From assembly GCA_950295325.1 (NCBI GenBank), contig OX485805.1, positions 43,672,758 to 43,736,757 of the forward strand: 64,000 bases of DNA. The letters are read 5' to 3'. This document shows positions 1 to 12,958 of the stretch, piece after piece. This stretch comes from Polytrichum commune. Taxonomy: Eukaryota; Streptophyta; Polytrichopsida; Polytrichales; Polytrichaceae. The translations under genes were made by a program, and so were the position numbers. Positions within the stretch are counted from its first letter, which is position 1. Every line of letters begins with the position of its first letter. Below the pieces are notes generated by a model. That model ran no database searches and was not told the DNA's origin. It saw nothing but the letters and a program-made list of their open reading frames with translations.

Positions 1-3000
1 GCTGGATATGTTAACAAAACCGATGGGGATAATCTGAAAGGCATGGTTTACGAGATTGGAATTTTCATAATGGAGGTTCTAGGCGGAATCAAGAACCACG
101 ATATTGATACCTTAGATCAATATGCAACAAGAGCAGGTCCACAGTGGGTGCAAGGCTTCATTGACCCGAGGCTGAATACTGGTTACCATACAGGCCAAGC
201 TGGTACTCTCTTGACCCTCAGTCTAATGTGTATACATTCTAATGAGCATGCGAGGCCAACCATCTGGTCAGCTCGGGATATAATTACGTCAACTGCGGAT
301 ATGGCAACAGATCTGACTCGTTCTCAAGTCCAAGGGCAATTTTCAGCTCTTCATTTAATTTCCTCGAGTACAACGAAGCTTCTGAATACACATGTCAAGA
401 AGTGAGGGACATAACTAGCAATTTCTCAACACCCAAAGGATATGGGAAGTACCTCGGGATATTGTCAAATGGAGAGAAAGTACTGGTGGACCAGTTGCAT
501 CCTAGTTCTGCATCTCCAAAAGAGTTCATCGATCAGGTATGCAAGTTCTTTTCAGTGTCTCACAAGGCCATTCTATGCTCTTTGAGAAACAATTGAGAGG
601 TTTTATAAGAATTTGGGAGCTAGAGTATTATCTCGACTGATGTGCCTGGTTTTAATGCTTCAATTTGTGTAGACCAGTGTTGGTTTGGTATATGCGTGAA
701 TGCATGGTATCAATAACCAACATCCATAATGGTATAGAAGAACCACCCGTGGGTGTTAGAATTGTACACCAATCAAATATTGATATTTGGTTGGTATGTA
801 AAGGTGAGAGAATATATTGAGAGCTTTGATTTCTTTGTTCTAGGTCAAGATGTACACAAAACTGTTGGGAAAAACTTGGGGTTTGGTCATGAAGCCAATT
901 GCCTTCTGCGTGGAGGAGGGTGAGCGAATACTCATATACAGGGATATGGAGACAATGTCTGCGCAAGTATATCTAGGTGAGTCACAGTAGTTTCGTAGGA
1001 ATTTGATCCTACTAGATTCAAATCTTGCAGTGATTAATATGATTGTTGCCCTTTTTGCAGTTGTATCTCGTGTATGTTGATGTTTTGAGGATAGAATTTT
1101 GGTTTTTGTCACAGGGAATAATGCAGAGGCTCCTTTAATTACAGCCAAAGAACACTTAAAAGCATTGCAGGACGAAAGAGGTAAAGAGGTTCTTAAACCA
1201 TTACCACTTAATTTCCAAAATCATTGTTCTTAGAATGCCATCCGTAGATTGTGCACATTTTAAGCAATATTATATGCATTGATTATGAGATACTTCATTC
1301 CCTTCATTCCCAAATGTTAAATAAGGATGTGGTTATGGACACGATATATAGAATCTTAGGAATGTGATCCTATCATATTCAATCTTGCCATGATTGTTAT
1401 GTTTGATTTTGCTTTCTTGCATCTGTATCTAGTGTATGTTGATGTTTTGAAGATAGAAATATGTTCTTTGGCAGAGGATGATGCAACGGTTTCCCTAATT
1501 ACAACCAAACCACACTCAATAGCATTGCAAATCGCAAGAGGTAAATTGACTTTTCAACCATCGCCACATTATTTTGCAAAAACAATCAGTCGCACAATCA
1601 TTGTTCTTAGAGTGCCACCCTTGGATTAGGTGGATATTTCAAGCACTATTCTATATTAGATACTTTGACACCTTCATCCCTAGATGTTTGATGAAGCTTG
1701 TGGTTGTGCACGAACTAGGCTTGAATTCGTTATGCAACATGGGCATCGTCCTCCACAACACAACTTTCGATAATATTCATGTGACAAGAAATGGATGTGT
1801 AATGTTTGGATTACAATTTGAGGAAGAAAACAGCTTGACGAAGTCTGAGTAAGGACATTATTTCTCATTAGCTCTGAAGTCTTGATTTTTAGATAGGCTA
1901 TGTGTGTCACCATCACGTTGTGCTTGAATAGTTAATTATTGGCCTAGTGAACCAGATTATCCTTGTGATCTACTGGTAGGATTCGTGTCACAGTTTAAAG
2001 TCCATGTATTTCATCCCCCATGATCTTGGTTATGCAGGAAACTCTCAAAGCAAATGGTAGATTTTGGTACCATACTGGGGCAGCTTGTATGCGGGCCAAA
2101 ATGGCAGTCATCTTTTGGTACACCTATGCACTTGAAGAATATGGTAATATTGTCCTTTTTAAATCATGAATTTTCTTTCATTACCCTTGTGAACTACAAG
2201 AATCAGTTGGGCTCATCACATGCTCCAAGCGTGTGACGATTGCGTCCAATATCATGACACATCCACAACTTTTCTTATCTATCTATCTATGCATTGGATT
2301 GGGATTATTTTTAATTCGTCTTTTATGGATTCAAAATTCGACTTCCATGAATACAACATATGATTCTCAAGAATCATGAGATGAATATTGCGGTTGTGAT
2401 GTTCATGGGTCATGAATTAAGTAAGGTGGAGCATCCTAAACCCATTATCCCACCCAAAACCGACATTCTAAAATCTTCCGCAATAAGTACATCTTGATTT
2501 TGAGAATATTCACTAGCTTAACATCAACCTCGCGAGTTCCCTGATGCATTTGGATCATGTACCAATAAAACTTTGAATCCTTGTAACTATTGCATACGGC
2601 ATTGGGATAAGGCATAATGTGATGCATTGGAATCCCTTTCAATTGTGAATGAGAAACATTAGGCCTTTGTCCATCTAATATAAGTAGATATACTAAGGGT
2701 TTTTTACAACAGTTTTAGCATTGTCTACTCTATGTGGCCACTTCAACAACTTTGTCAATTCACATGGAGGCATAAATGACTATGTTAATTCAACGTTCAA
2801 CGTGAATGATTTGTTATTCTACACGAAATGGTAAAGGAGGAACTGGAAGTTTAATAAGTGGAATAGGCTTAGATATTTGTGTACATAACAAGCCATGAAT
2901 ATCAAGAGTTTTGCTTTTGAATGTCTCACTTTATAGATAAAAATAAAAAACTAAAAACTAAGACGAATGTTGCAGGCAGTTCATATTGAGCAGTTTGTGG

Positions 3001-3510
3001 ATCCTGGGTTTCGCAAATTCAACAACTTGGCGATGTCACAACTTGCAATTTTAGCATCATTGTGCCTAGAAGAGGGGCATGCAAGATTGAGAATGGTCAA
3101 TGTCATTCAAAAGCTAGAAGGAGTGGCGAAATCATGGAGAGGTATGGAAGTTCAGGTTTGAGTTGTGTTTCTTACTGATAGACCTATTTCCTTGTCATTG
3201 TTCTCATCAATTTATTTTTGTGCGAATGTTTAGGAAAGGTTATCATTTTTATGAACGTCTACCACCTCAACGGTAGTTGAATTGGTTAGAATGTATAGCT
3301 TGGAATAGATGTCCAACAATGAGCCAACAACTTGAGTAGTTGGGATACATCTTTAGCTGAGATACATCTTTAGCAGGGATACATGTGACATTCAGATCTT
3401 CGCCAAATCACGCTACTGGTACCCATTGTAATTCACCCACAAATTCAAAGGTCACCAGATCAACCGGTCATCTTAGGAATTGTAGACACTGAGGGGCTTA
3501 GCGAAACTAG

Positions 3511-4527
3511 TTACACTTTATACTTGGGGCCGGATTGAGGGCCGGCCGGAACTCTCAAAATTTGGGCCAATAGGATCGCTCGATTTCATCAAATCGGGTC
3601 CAAGGGCTTTACACTTGGGGCCGGTCCGAACACTCACTCATCCCATGTGGTGTACTAGGTGGCACAATTTTGGCGCCAAACCATCGGGCCATAGATGAGA
3701 GTTCGGGACGAGCTTTTCCTCGGCCCGAACTCCCGATAATAAGTTAGGGTTAGTCTAATAAGGCAACACTTAGTATAAGTATGTTAGCAATAGGGTAATA
3801 ACACAACAATTAAGACACTAATCATACAATTAAGATAAAAAAAATGAAACATTTTAAGTTGTCAATCAAGAATTTGGTGTGCATTAGGCAATGGGTTAGT
3901 CCAATAACACAATAACTAGCACAAATATGGTAGCATTAGACTAATAACACAACAATTAGGGTGTTAATTACACACTTAAGATAAAAATGAAGCATTTAAT
4001 CAAGCATATGGTACAACTTAGGCTATGGGTTAGTCTAATAAGACAACAGTTGGTATAAACATGGTAGCATTAGACTAACAACACAACAATTAAGGTGTTA
4101 ATGATACACTTAAGACAAAAATGAAACATTTAAACCGTTAATCAAGAATATGGTGTGCCTCCTAAACCACACTCGTCAGTTAATCCATTGAACATGGTAG
4201 ATAAATTTATAGGAGCATTTTTACACCGGAGTAGATTCAAAGCACCCAATTTAGTCTAGTGAGACCCAATTTCAATTCATTATTCACAACCCTATAGATG
4301 TCATCCCCATAGTATTAAGTGTTGTGAAACTTAATTGTTGAGAACACTGAACCATGGTAAGTTCTATGAAACTTAACCTTCAAGACCATCGGGCCCTAGA
4401 ATCGGGCCTCACCACTTTACATGTGACAAGGTTGGGCCCCAAAAAAGCTCATAAAGTGGGGCCGGATTGAGGGCTTTATCGGGCCGGTGCTCCGGCCAGC
4501 CCCAGACCGTGTATAAAGCCGCCCTTA
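3511..4527. repeat. GC-ended repetitive element with internal ~140-bp tandem repeats (copy A)
   Basis: Sequence in the intron of copy A starts near a TTTATACTTGGGGCCGG motif and ends at GCCGCCCTTA. Both ends are rich in GGGCCGG/CCGGCCC. The AT-rich middle repeats a unit of about 135-150 bp containing GGGTTAGTCTAATAA and CACAACAATTA. The ends share loosely inverted blocks, so this is probably a non-autonomous DNA transposon. The same element occurs at the same intron position in B and C, so it predates the tandem duplication. Copy A has fewer internal units than B and C. It has no coding capacity I trust. Confidence 0.5.
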
Positions 4528-5039
4528 GGGGCGGTTTACACTATGAACCAAGAGCCATGACCAAGAAAATTAAATCATTTTCATGGTCACAGCTCTTGGC
4601 CAAGAGCCGTGACCATGAAAAATCAAAAATGGATTTTTGAGTGGCTTGGTCACTCTTGTAGTGTAAAGTGGATTTGGACCGGGACAACTTTGGGCTGATT
4701 TTTTAAATATTTCTATCCCAACGATCTACAGTAACGTCAAAAAAAATCGGGAAAACAAAATATTAAAAAAAATCGGCCAATGGCTGATTTTCAACCTTAC
4801 GGCTCCTTTGATTTCCGTTGAGTCGAGCATTTTGCCTCGCCTCAACGGAAAACCCGTTGGACCATGGCACATTATCCAAATGGCAGATTTTAGTAGTTTT
4901 TGGGGACCTCAAAGTTAGTGGTCATTCTTCTTTTTTCAAGGTAGTGTAAAGCCAAATGGGACCAAGAGCACTTTACTCTCCAATCACAGATTTTAGAATT
5001 TCATGGTCATGGCTCTTGGTCCATAGTGTAAACCGCCCC
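4528..5039. mobile_element. PIF/Harbinger-like MITE with TTA target duplication
   Basis: The element begins GGGGCGGTTTACACTATG and ends with the reverse complement, with inverted repeats of about 35 bp. It is flanked by TTA at 4525-4527 and 5040-5042. Copies B (around 32691) and C have an uninterrupted site here, so the insertion is specific to A and its ends are exact. A TTA target site and GC-rich ends are typical of PIF/Harbinger (Tourist-like) MITEs. Inside, 4579-4619 is a near-perfect palindrome built from TCATGGTCAC and CCAAGAGC blocks. Confidence 0.85.
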
Positions 5040-5447
5040 TTAGTTATACTTTCTAGGAGTATGTACCAATGATTCTATGGTTCTAATTTGAAAAATAAGT
5101 GTTTGAGATGGTATATTATTATACAATGCTCACTAATTTGGAGCTGAAGTTGGTGGGAATTCTGATGTTAAGATAATATGTAACAGATTATGCAGGTACT
5201 TTGGGATTGGTAAGTTCATATGAGACTATTGCCCAGGAGTTTACTGTCCATGAGCCTAGGCCTGAATCACGTTGGCATGTGCTGGAGGCGAAGCGGGAAG
5301 GGTATCGTTTCAGGCAGGCAAGTGAAGGCATCATGTTTTATGACCTGGTGAATGTGTTTCTCCTTTGCAGTTTCCTGCCAAGGACAAAATTTGTTTTCCA
5401 GTTCTTGTGGCTCATGGGGGGACACTACTACCACATGTGTCCTGTGG

Positions 5448-5510
5448 CAACGGACCATGCAACTGTCACTGGTCATTGCAACTGCCACGATGCACTGCAA
5501 CTAAGATCAG
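5448..5510. repeat. Left subterminal repeats of the CACTA element
   Basis: Several copies of TGCAACT lie close together (ATGCAACTG, TTGCAACTGCC, CTGCAACTAAG) just inside the left terminus. The same heptamer and its complement recur inside the right terminus. By analogy with En/Spm these would be binding sites for the TNPA-like protein. The binding role is inferred. Confidence 0.55.
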
Positions 5511-8500
5511 GCCATGTATCATTTATGGGGAACAATTATCTTTTGAGGGAAGGGGGGGGGGATTCCATGTAGTTGCACTGGACAAATGAACATACAATTT
5601 GCTCTTCAATTAGTTGCACCCCCTGGGTTCCCATTCAAAAGTATAAATCAACCCTCAGTGTGATCATTATGTGCAAAATGAAATTCAAAGTGAAGTGGCC
5701 TCCATGAATATATTTCTACTCAACATAAGAAAAAACCCATTTCAAATTAAGATTAAGGAGTATATGAGGATGATGGACAACATGTAGGAGGAATACTTTC
5801 CTCATGTAAGTATTATGAGCATGGGTGGGGGTTAATTCATGAGATAGCGCTGAATTGAACACCATATTCTACGAATCTGGACCTCATAAGTATGCCATGA
5901 AACATCATACCGTCAAAATATTGCACTAGAAATGCCATATTTCTACGACAAAAGCGAACTCAAGGCATCCACAAAATCATGCAATACGAAATGATTAGGC
6001 TCACACCCACATAGACGTACTACTTTCACACCGGCTGATACACTAAATTCAATTTTAATTTCATTAGAGAAAAGACACCAATTTGTGTCGCGCGAAACAA
6101 GTATGTGATATCCTCTCTACATTATATCTATGCTATAAGATCTACCCTGCAATCCCCACTGCAATATGCTCACTCTTCCGAGCCATATCGCAGAGTGCAA
6201 AAAAACATCAATTGGCCTCACAACCAAAATTGTTCCGGCAAGCCGGGTATGTCTTCATCTCCTGCTTGTCCATCAACATCCGATGCACTCGATGACTCGC
6301 CCGAAGACCATGCTCCACCCCAAGCTGTTTCCCGACGTAGACCTCGGGCCACTCGTGCACCACCGGTCGCAACCTCGGCTACCACCTCGGGCACATGGCC
6401 TGCATCCAACTCTGCTCCCACGGCCCCCACTATATGCATGTGAGCCTCCAACTCCTTGTTCACAGGGGCTGCTCCAAGCTGAACCCCATCGCCCGGACGT
6501 TCCACACGACTACTCCGACTGTCCTTTTGGAGAACCACCTTCCACCCTGCATCAATTGCATCCTCGAAGAAAAACACTTGTCTCACTTGGTGGGGGAACG
6601 CATATGGTTGCTCAGTAGCACGTTGTCTACGGTTGAAGTTGGCGAGCCAGAAGCCATATTTGTCTCGCTTAATTGAAGCATTCCCATTCTCCTGTGGGGG
6701 AACCCAACTTCCCCTAAAAAGAATAACAGGCGTCTGATCATACGACATTCGAATGATTTCACGAAGTACTCCGACGTACGAAAGCACTGCCTCCTTCACG
6801 TTTGTATCCGCCGTACTGGTCCGTGAACCTTGCTCTGCAATTAAGGCGATGCCACTATCAAATGTAGTGTGCCCGGTATCCCCGTCACCTGCCACTACTC
6901 TAAAGTGATTCCCGTATGCTTTGCAGCTGCGGAAAGATAGAATCTGAGGAGACAGTGGAAATGCAAATGTAGTGACCTCCAATGGAAGTTCAATGCCTGC
7001 TGCCATTTCCTCCCGCACTTTGACTTGCAACCAATTCGGGAAGTTGCCTACAACAGCTAGTGCTGGAGGGTAGACCATACGAGATCGGCCTCGTCTTCGA
7101 TTCCGGGCTCGATACGCAGCCCTACCTGCCTCCATTTCCTCCCGTGTGCACAACCACTCCCTGACAAGCACAACCCTCGTGAATGATTCCCCAACCACTA
7201 ATCCGTAACCTCAGTGTCCAGGACAATCCAACATGGCACATCCGATGCCATTGCACACGTTCTATGAAATCAGCAATGCCCAAGATACCTACATACCAAT
7301 AACAACATCCACATGAGACACACTTGCATCACCAAGTTCGATGGAAATTGGACAACCTGTAATAAGACTCAGTGGCAGGGGAGTTTGTTACAACATGCAA
7401 ATGGGCAGCATTCAACTCCACGTCCGCCAAACGTCGTGCACTCCCGTAACCTTCAAGCTCCACTCCACTAATTCCAGGCTCCTCTTCTGCATCCCAAACC
7501 CTTGTTCTTGTATGTTGGAAACCCTGCAAAAACTCTGTGCACAACCCTAGTGCCTCTTCGACAATGTAACCCTCCGCCATTGACCCCTCTGGGAGAGAGC
7601 GATTCCGCACGTACTTCTTCAATACTCCCATGTACCTCTCCATGGGATACATCCACCTGCATGCAACGGGCCCACATATTGCTAGTTCGTCAACTAGATG
7701 AATGACAAGGTGTGACATTATATCCCAAAATGAAGGAGGAAACCATGCCTCCAATATGCACAGCGTCTCCGCCGCATACTCCTTCAGCCACGATATTTCC
7801 CCTGGTACAACAACCTTTGCACAAATCTTTTGGAAAAGAACACTTAGCCTTATAATTCCTGCCCGTGCTCCAGGGTGAAGTACATGTCATACAGCCACCG
7901 GCAAAATTTGTTGGGAAAGTATGTGCATGTCGTGCGACTTTAGGTTCTGGATTTTTCCCTTCACCACATGTTTACGCAAAGAACCTGAATACCCTGAGGG
8001 AACTTTTAGCTTCCCAATTCCTACCAAAAACTTCGTCCGGCTCACACGATCAAGGACATATGGTGCATGTGGTTTCAACTTCGTTCCAGTTGGGATGTCA
8101 TCCCGCTCTTGCAACCACAAACCTGGTCGGATTGACAGCTCTCGCATGTCTTCCCTCACGGCTGGAGTGTCTTTATCACCTAACATGGTCCTCAATATAT
8201 TATCCATGACATTACGCTCTATGTGCATAACGTCCAGTGTGTGTCGCACTAGAAGGTGCTGCAAACAATGTCAACACCACCACAATTCTTCTTTCAAACC
8301 AACATGCCAAACTCATAATATTAACACACTTGGGGATTCCAAACGCAAAATCCACTCATGACATCTGGCATACTTCCCCCTCACATTCCCATCAGTGCCA
8401 CTAAGAAGATAAAATCTAAACTCCCTCCAATGTAAGATGCACAACATATAACATTAGCCTTACGTTATACCAATGACCTTTGAAAATGTTGAGTTACAGG

Positions 8501-9047
8501 TAAATCTCCAAGTTCCATGCGGTACATCGTACCTCCCAATACGGTAAATCATATAATGCGCTCCTCCTCTTTATCCCTGTCACTCGAACAGGATCCTCTC
8601 GCATAGGCCGCGTACCATCCACCATGAACCTCTCTCTCGCATCTGCCCATTCCAAAACTTGAGCCGAAGTCACCCTTGGTGGAGCAGTCCGCCACTCAGG
8701 AACAAAGTTAAATGCCTCCCCACCGTGTCTGAAGTTATGCAACACATTCAACCACTTCCTGTGTTGACCATCATAAACTGTCTTCCGCAAATGAGTAGAA
8801 TACCTGCCACAAGTTGCTGGTCCACAATGTGGGCATGCAACATAGCCCTTTGTTGCGCACCCGCTTATCAATCCCAACCCTGGAAAGTCTGTCACAGTGT
8901 ACAAGCACACCGCGCGCATCAAAAACCTGCTAGCATTTCCCCGTGTCATTGCATCATCCACCCATACGCCTGGATTCCATAAGTCCTTCAACTCCTCGAT
9001 GACAGGAGCAAAATATACATCAAAAGTCTTTGAGCTCGGTGCATGGG

Positions 9048-10017
9048 TGTCGCAACCCTTGCTAAGCCCCCTTGACAATCTTGCCAATTTTCCATTTTAG
9101 CAAAGGTTACGAGCGCTAACCATTCGCATTCCGCCATGCTAATGGTGAGCTCCTCCTACCCCGGACCTTATAGTTCATAGGAGGGAACCAACCCTCCTAC
9201 TTTGCTTTTGGGACTCACCCCTTAATCGGTAACCATTCCTTAGATGTGGACTTCCATCCATGGAAGCCCAATCCTATGTTGATCATCGCATTGCCGGAGC
9301 AACACTACAACAACCCGAACCATACTAGGCAACTATGGCCTCACAATGAGCCAATGCCCATGGACGCCTTGCCGTTTGGCCTCGGGTGGGTGAGGCCACA
9401 CCACCTCACCCATATAAGCCTCTAGGACTCTACGCGGGGCCCCTACCCCACCGTCAACCAACCTCTTGTCTCTACCAAGAGTTGGGGCCAAGTGGACAAT
9501 TTCCCTTAGCCGCTGGGCCTAGAAGCCCCCACAGCTTCAGACCATCATAACTTCCTTGTATGATCTTTGATGCTAACACTTGACCACTCCATCTTCATCT
9601 ACGCTTCACGTAGATGCCGATGCACTCCTCACTTGCCCCATTCGGGCAAGTGGTGAGGAAGTTATACCTGTTTGAACCTTGGCAGTCCCGGGAATCACTC
9701 CCAGGCACTGCTGTACCAGGGCGCTGTCCCGGGACAGCGCCCCACTCAAATGGCCATAACTCCTAGCTCACACCTCCGATTGAGGTGTTCTTGAGCATTC
9801 TAGAATCACCACGCCATGAGCTACGCATAGCTCATGGCCTTACCCTAGTGCCTCCTAGTCTCCGTGGGTGGGAGGCGTTCCCAACGCCCGCGGCCCTCAC
9901 CCACACTAGGATCACTTGGGCCCTCTCACCAACGGCGCCACAAGTCCCGGGTGTCACTCCGGGGTCCCCCTTGTGCCCATGGTGTTTCGGGCACTCCTCA
10001 TGGAGAGGTGCGCGACA
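9048..10017. mobile_element. Solo LTR inserted in the transposase exon
   Basis: A 970-bp GC-richer block starts TGTCGCAACCC and ends GGTGCGCGACA, the TG...CA ends of an LTR. It is flanked by exact 5-bp duplications ATGGG at 9043-9047 and 10018-10022. The transposase protein is continuous across the block once it is ignored. No second LTR, primer-binding site or internal gag/pol is present, so it is best read as a solo LTR left by recombination. Copia or Gypsy origin cannot be told from this sequence. Confidence 0.88.
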
Positions 10018-11157
10018 ATGGGGCCCTGGAATGAGTAGCGTCAAAAGTATGAAAAATTTCTTGCACATGACCCACGGAGGTAAATTCAGAATGACAATAA
10101 GCACAGGCCAAATTGACCAGCTGCTGCTTTTGAATGAAAACGGATTTAATCCGTCAGTGCTTATGAGAAGCCTAGGATTCCTCGCCTCCCCACCAAAGTC
10201 CAGGTACATGGCATCTACATGCTTCCAAGCAGGTGCATCCGCAGGGTTTCGCATCAATCCATCTTCCGAAGGGTTCTCAGCCCACCATGTCATCATTTTT
10301 GACAAATATTCTGTTCCGTACATTCTTCTCAATCTAGGAGTTATAGGAAAGTGTCGTACCACCTTCACCGGTTTCTTGTCTTTGCCACGGCGATAAAATC
10401 TTGGAGTCAAACATTTTGGGCAACGATTCAACAATGCATAGGGACCCCTAAAAAGTATACAACCCTTCAAACATGCATGAATCACCGTGTACCCTAATCC
10501 AAGTGCTCTCAAAAGTTTTGTTGCTTGCCTTTCTGTCTTTGGAAGACAGTTTGGTTGTGGCAAGATTTCATTACTCAAGGCCCGAAGAAGCTCATCTACA
10601 CATGTATTGGGCACACCATGGGCTTTGCAGATGGTAAGGATAACAAGAAGTGCACCCAATAAGGAAACTGTGGCGCTTGCGTACAGGGGAATCCTATCTG
10701 CTTCTCCCAAACGACGCAGAAGTTCATCCTCCATCTCCATTGTAGCCTCGTCTGCATCTGCCCTTGGAAAATCCCAGGTTGTTGGCCTTGAGTCTCCTTC
10801 ACCCTCACCTCCGTTATCTTCACTATCAAAATATGTGTCATCTACCTCCTCCTCGTCGATGGATACTTCAGCATTCTCATCCGCAGGCGACCTTGAAATA
10901 TCGTCCTCGACTAAAGGTTCGGAGGCATCAACAGGAGCACTACCCGCATCGTTGCGCTTCAAAATCAGAGGATCATCACTCCTACGGAAAGCTGCAGCTA
11001 CAAGTTCAGTCATCTCAATCTGAGTGTCCAGTGCAACGGGAACTGGTTCCAAGTCGTCCGGTGGGAGACCATTTGGGCCTCCAAATTCAGCATAGTTGGC
11101 TCTCAGGGCACGCTCGTGCCACACCCACTCCTCATCGCTTGAATCCTCTGCTTCATC

Positions 11158-12724
11158 CTGCAATCATCCATTATTCCTTAATGCAGTCACATAATTTTCC
11201 ATGGCTATATCATGCAAAAGGAACTAAGACATCAACAAGGAATATAGGAGAATTGTATTGACCGTCATCTATCCATTGACTATGTAACTCCATGGATCTA
11301 CTGTGGGCACTTCCTTACTCCACATGAGCCGAAATTTGCAATCGTATTTCATCTTGCCATCATGGTAGCCATCATAACCCCTGATGTCATAGGGCGATAA
11401 TTTGTATGAACTTCTCGTACAAATCATGTATAGGTAACAATTGGACACATCAACCACAACTGCAAGCATGCAAAAGACACATAAAGATAGTTAGTACACC
11501 CGGGTCACTTACAAACACCACCCCAGACTTTTGGCTTCCCGGACTTTAAAATCAATCTCATTTCATTGGGATTAACTACAACGCATGCCATTCCTTCCCA
11601 CACATTTGCCTCTCGCATAGGCCATTGTGATACAACCTTGGACATAGGCACTTGGTAACTTCTGGGAGGACTTTCATTATTCTAACAGGTGGCTGCAAAG
11701 GGGCAGATGAAACAAGTACCTGGTTTTACCCACATTCCTTCCCACAAATTTGTGGACCCAAACTATCATGAAGAACGTGGACAGAAACCAACCAACAATA
11801 AATGTTCACTTGAAGCCAACAATCCTACACTTGCTTGGGATTTCATAGGAAGCCACTTTCTGCAAGGAAGTTCTCAATGGAATTTTTTTCTCCACTTGAG
11901 ACTCCAATCCAGCTGAATGTGCATGTGAGTTTAATTATTTCAATAACACCAGAATTTGTAAAGTCATCAAAGATAAGAAGTGTAAATCTCAAAAGTGATA
12001 TTTGAGTGAATGTTTGTGAACTCTTTTGCATTGCATTGGCCGTAAGAATGTCAGGAGATTCTCCAAAATTTGATGTGCAACTCGTCATTTTTTCTACCTC
12101 CAAAAAAAACTTCCACTGTTACACTCTTCACACCACCTAACACAAATACTTTATAATAAACCAATTGACAAAACATGGACGGCCAAAAACAATATTGAAT
12201 TTTGGAGAATCCCAACCGCACTCATCCATACAGTTAGATCTCCCTGAAAGTAAGCGGATCTCCATGAACAAAATCACAAACCGTTGAAACTGAAATCACA
12301 TGTTTTCACCCCACAATCACCAAAAGCATTTAGGGGTTAAACGCAGCATATAAGGGTTTTGAATGGTTGAACCCTTACCAACTAACATGCTCATGCAAAG
12401 AGAGAAGTATGTACTCCCCCACAGTAGCGACTCAAAGGTCTGTAAGCCATTAGGGCAGAACCTGATTCTGTATTCGGGACACCATACATAGCGATGACAA
12501 GGGTAGCACTGAAGACATCACATCAATTACTTTGGACACAACATGGGGACCAACATTGAGAATGAAGCACAACGTTCGCAAATGAATCTAGATCTGGTAT
12601 GTCATCCTAACCGGGGTCTTCAATGCTGCAAACTTGTAGAGTACCTCTATCATACCCACACCACAAAATGAAGCATAACTGACGTGACCTAGAGAGTAAA
12701 GGAAATGAACAAAGGGCACATTAC
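11158..12724. other. Intron/spacer region of the transposase gene
   Basis: This lies between the zinc-finger-like first exon and the acidic second exon of the transposase gene. A minus-strand open stretch at 11269-11469 follows an acceptor-like TGCAG and could be an extra exon (SPYDIRGYDGYHDGKMKYD). It matches no family I know. The rest shows no feature I can support. Confidence 0.3.
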
Positions 12725-12958
12725 CCAGAGGTTCGCCCTGCACCGAGGATGCCTCTTGAAGGTGCGCAAATGTTTTGCAACCGTCTTCCTCCTCAGTGAA
12801 ACTGTCCTGCCGCATATGCAGCAAGGACACCACATGCTTCGGGCCCCTGTCTCATCAGCCCGGTGTTCCTCTCTCCACCTCAATTTTTCATCCCGAGCGG
12901 CAACGCGGATGGGATCTGCAATGGGTAGACGCCGAGTCCCTTCCTCTTCTCCTTCCAT

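Larger units (their letters stand above)
1..5422 (+). pseudogene. Tandem-kinase gene, copy A (5'-truncated by the window, interrupted by a CACTA element)
   Basis: This is the 3' part of the gene seen whole in copy B. Exons inferred from the three-copy comparison and splice sites are 1-536, 844-976, 1115-1180, 1475-1540, 1644-1848, 2038-2143, 2976-3141, 5196-5347 and 5371-5422. The first holds the end of the pseudokinase-2 C-lobe (LKGMVYEIGIFIMEVL, GFIDPRLNTGYH). The 844 exon carries FCVEEGERILIYRDM, a receptor-kinase strand 4-5 motif, and the 2976 exon carries the C-lobe FVDPGF and CLEEGHARLRMVNVIQKLE. Relative to B, exon 1 has an in-frame 12-nt loss near 135 and a 5-nt gain near 350-356 that shifts the frame and stops translation at 403-405. 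The last exon is cut at 5422 by the CACTA element. Unlike B and C it keeps a TGCAG acceptor at 5191-5195, so the 5196 exon joins in phase. Its product is probably non-functional. Confidence 0.75.
6218..12958 (-). pseudogene. TNP2-type CACTA transposase gene (DUF4218 and DUF4216 domains), disrupted
   Basis: This gene encodes the transposase that would cut and move the CACTA element. Exons on the minus strand are a first exon of about 12958-12725 with a zinc-finger-like CPCCICGRTV...HLRTFKRHP stretch, 11157-10018, 9047-8533, 8258 to about 7340, and about 7198-6218. Diagnostic TNP2 motifs are LISTDGLNPF, WSIWPVLIVILNLPPW and LLIPGP in the second, FPGLGLISGC and YVACPHCG in the third, and LDVMHIERNVMDNIL in the fourth. 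DUF4218 follows (WFPPSFWDIMSHLVIHL, CRWMYPMERYMGVLK, RPEGS-like) and then DUF4216 (VILFRGSWVPP, QVRQVFFFEDAIDAGW). The reading frame is split by a solo LTR between LIPGP and HAPSSKTF and by a TGA at 7889-7887 between LPVAV and HVLHPGARA, where relatives would have Arg. CGA-to-TGA decay fits methylated transposon DNA. The 5' exon joins are uncertain. Confidence 0.85.

Noticed and set aside
9785-11261. Long plus-strand frames across the transposase region
   Set aside because: They are antisense shadows of the TNP2 exons and the solo LTR, which have clear family motifs on the minus strand.
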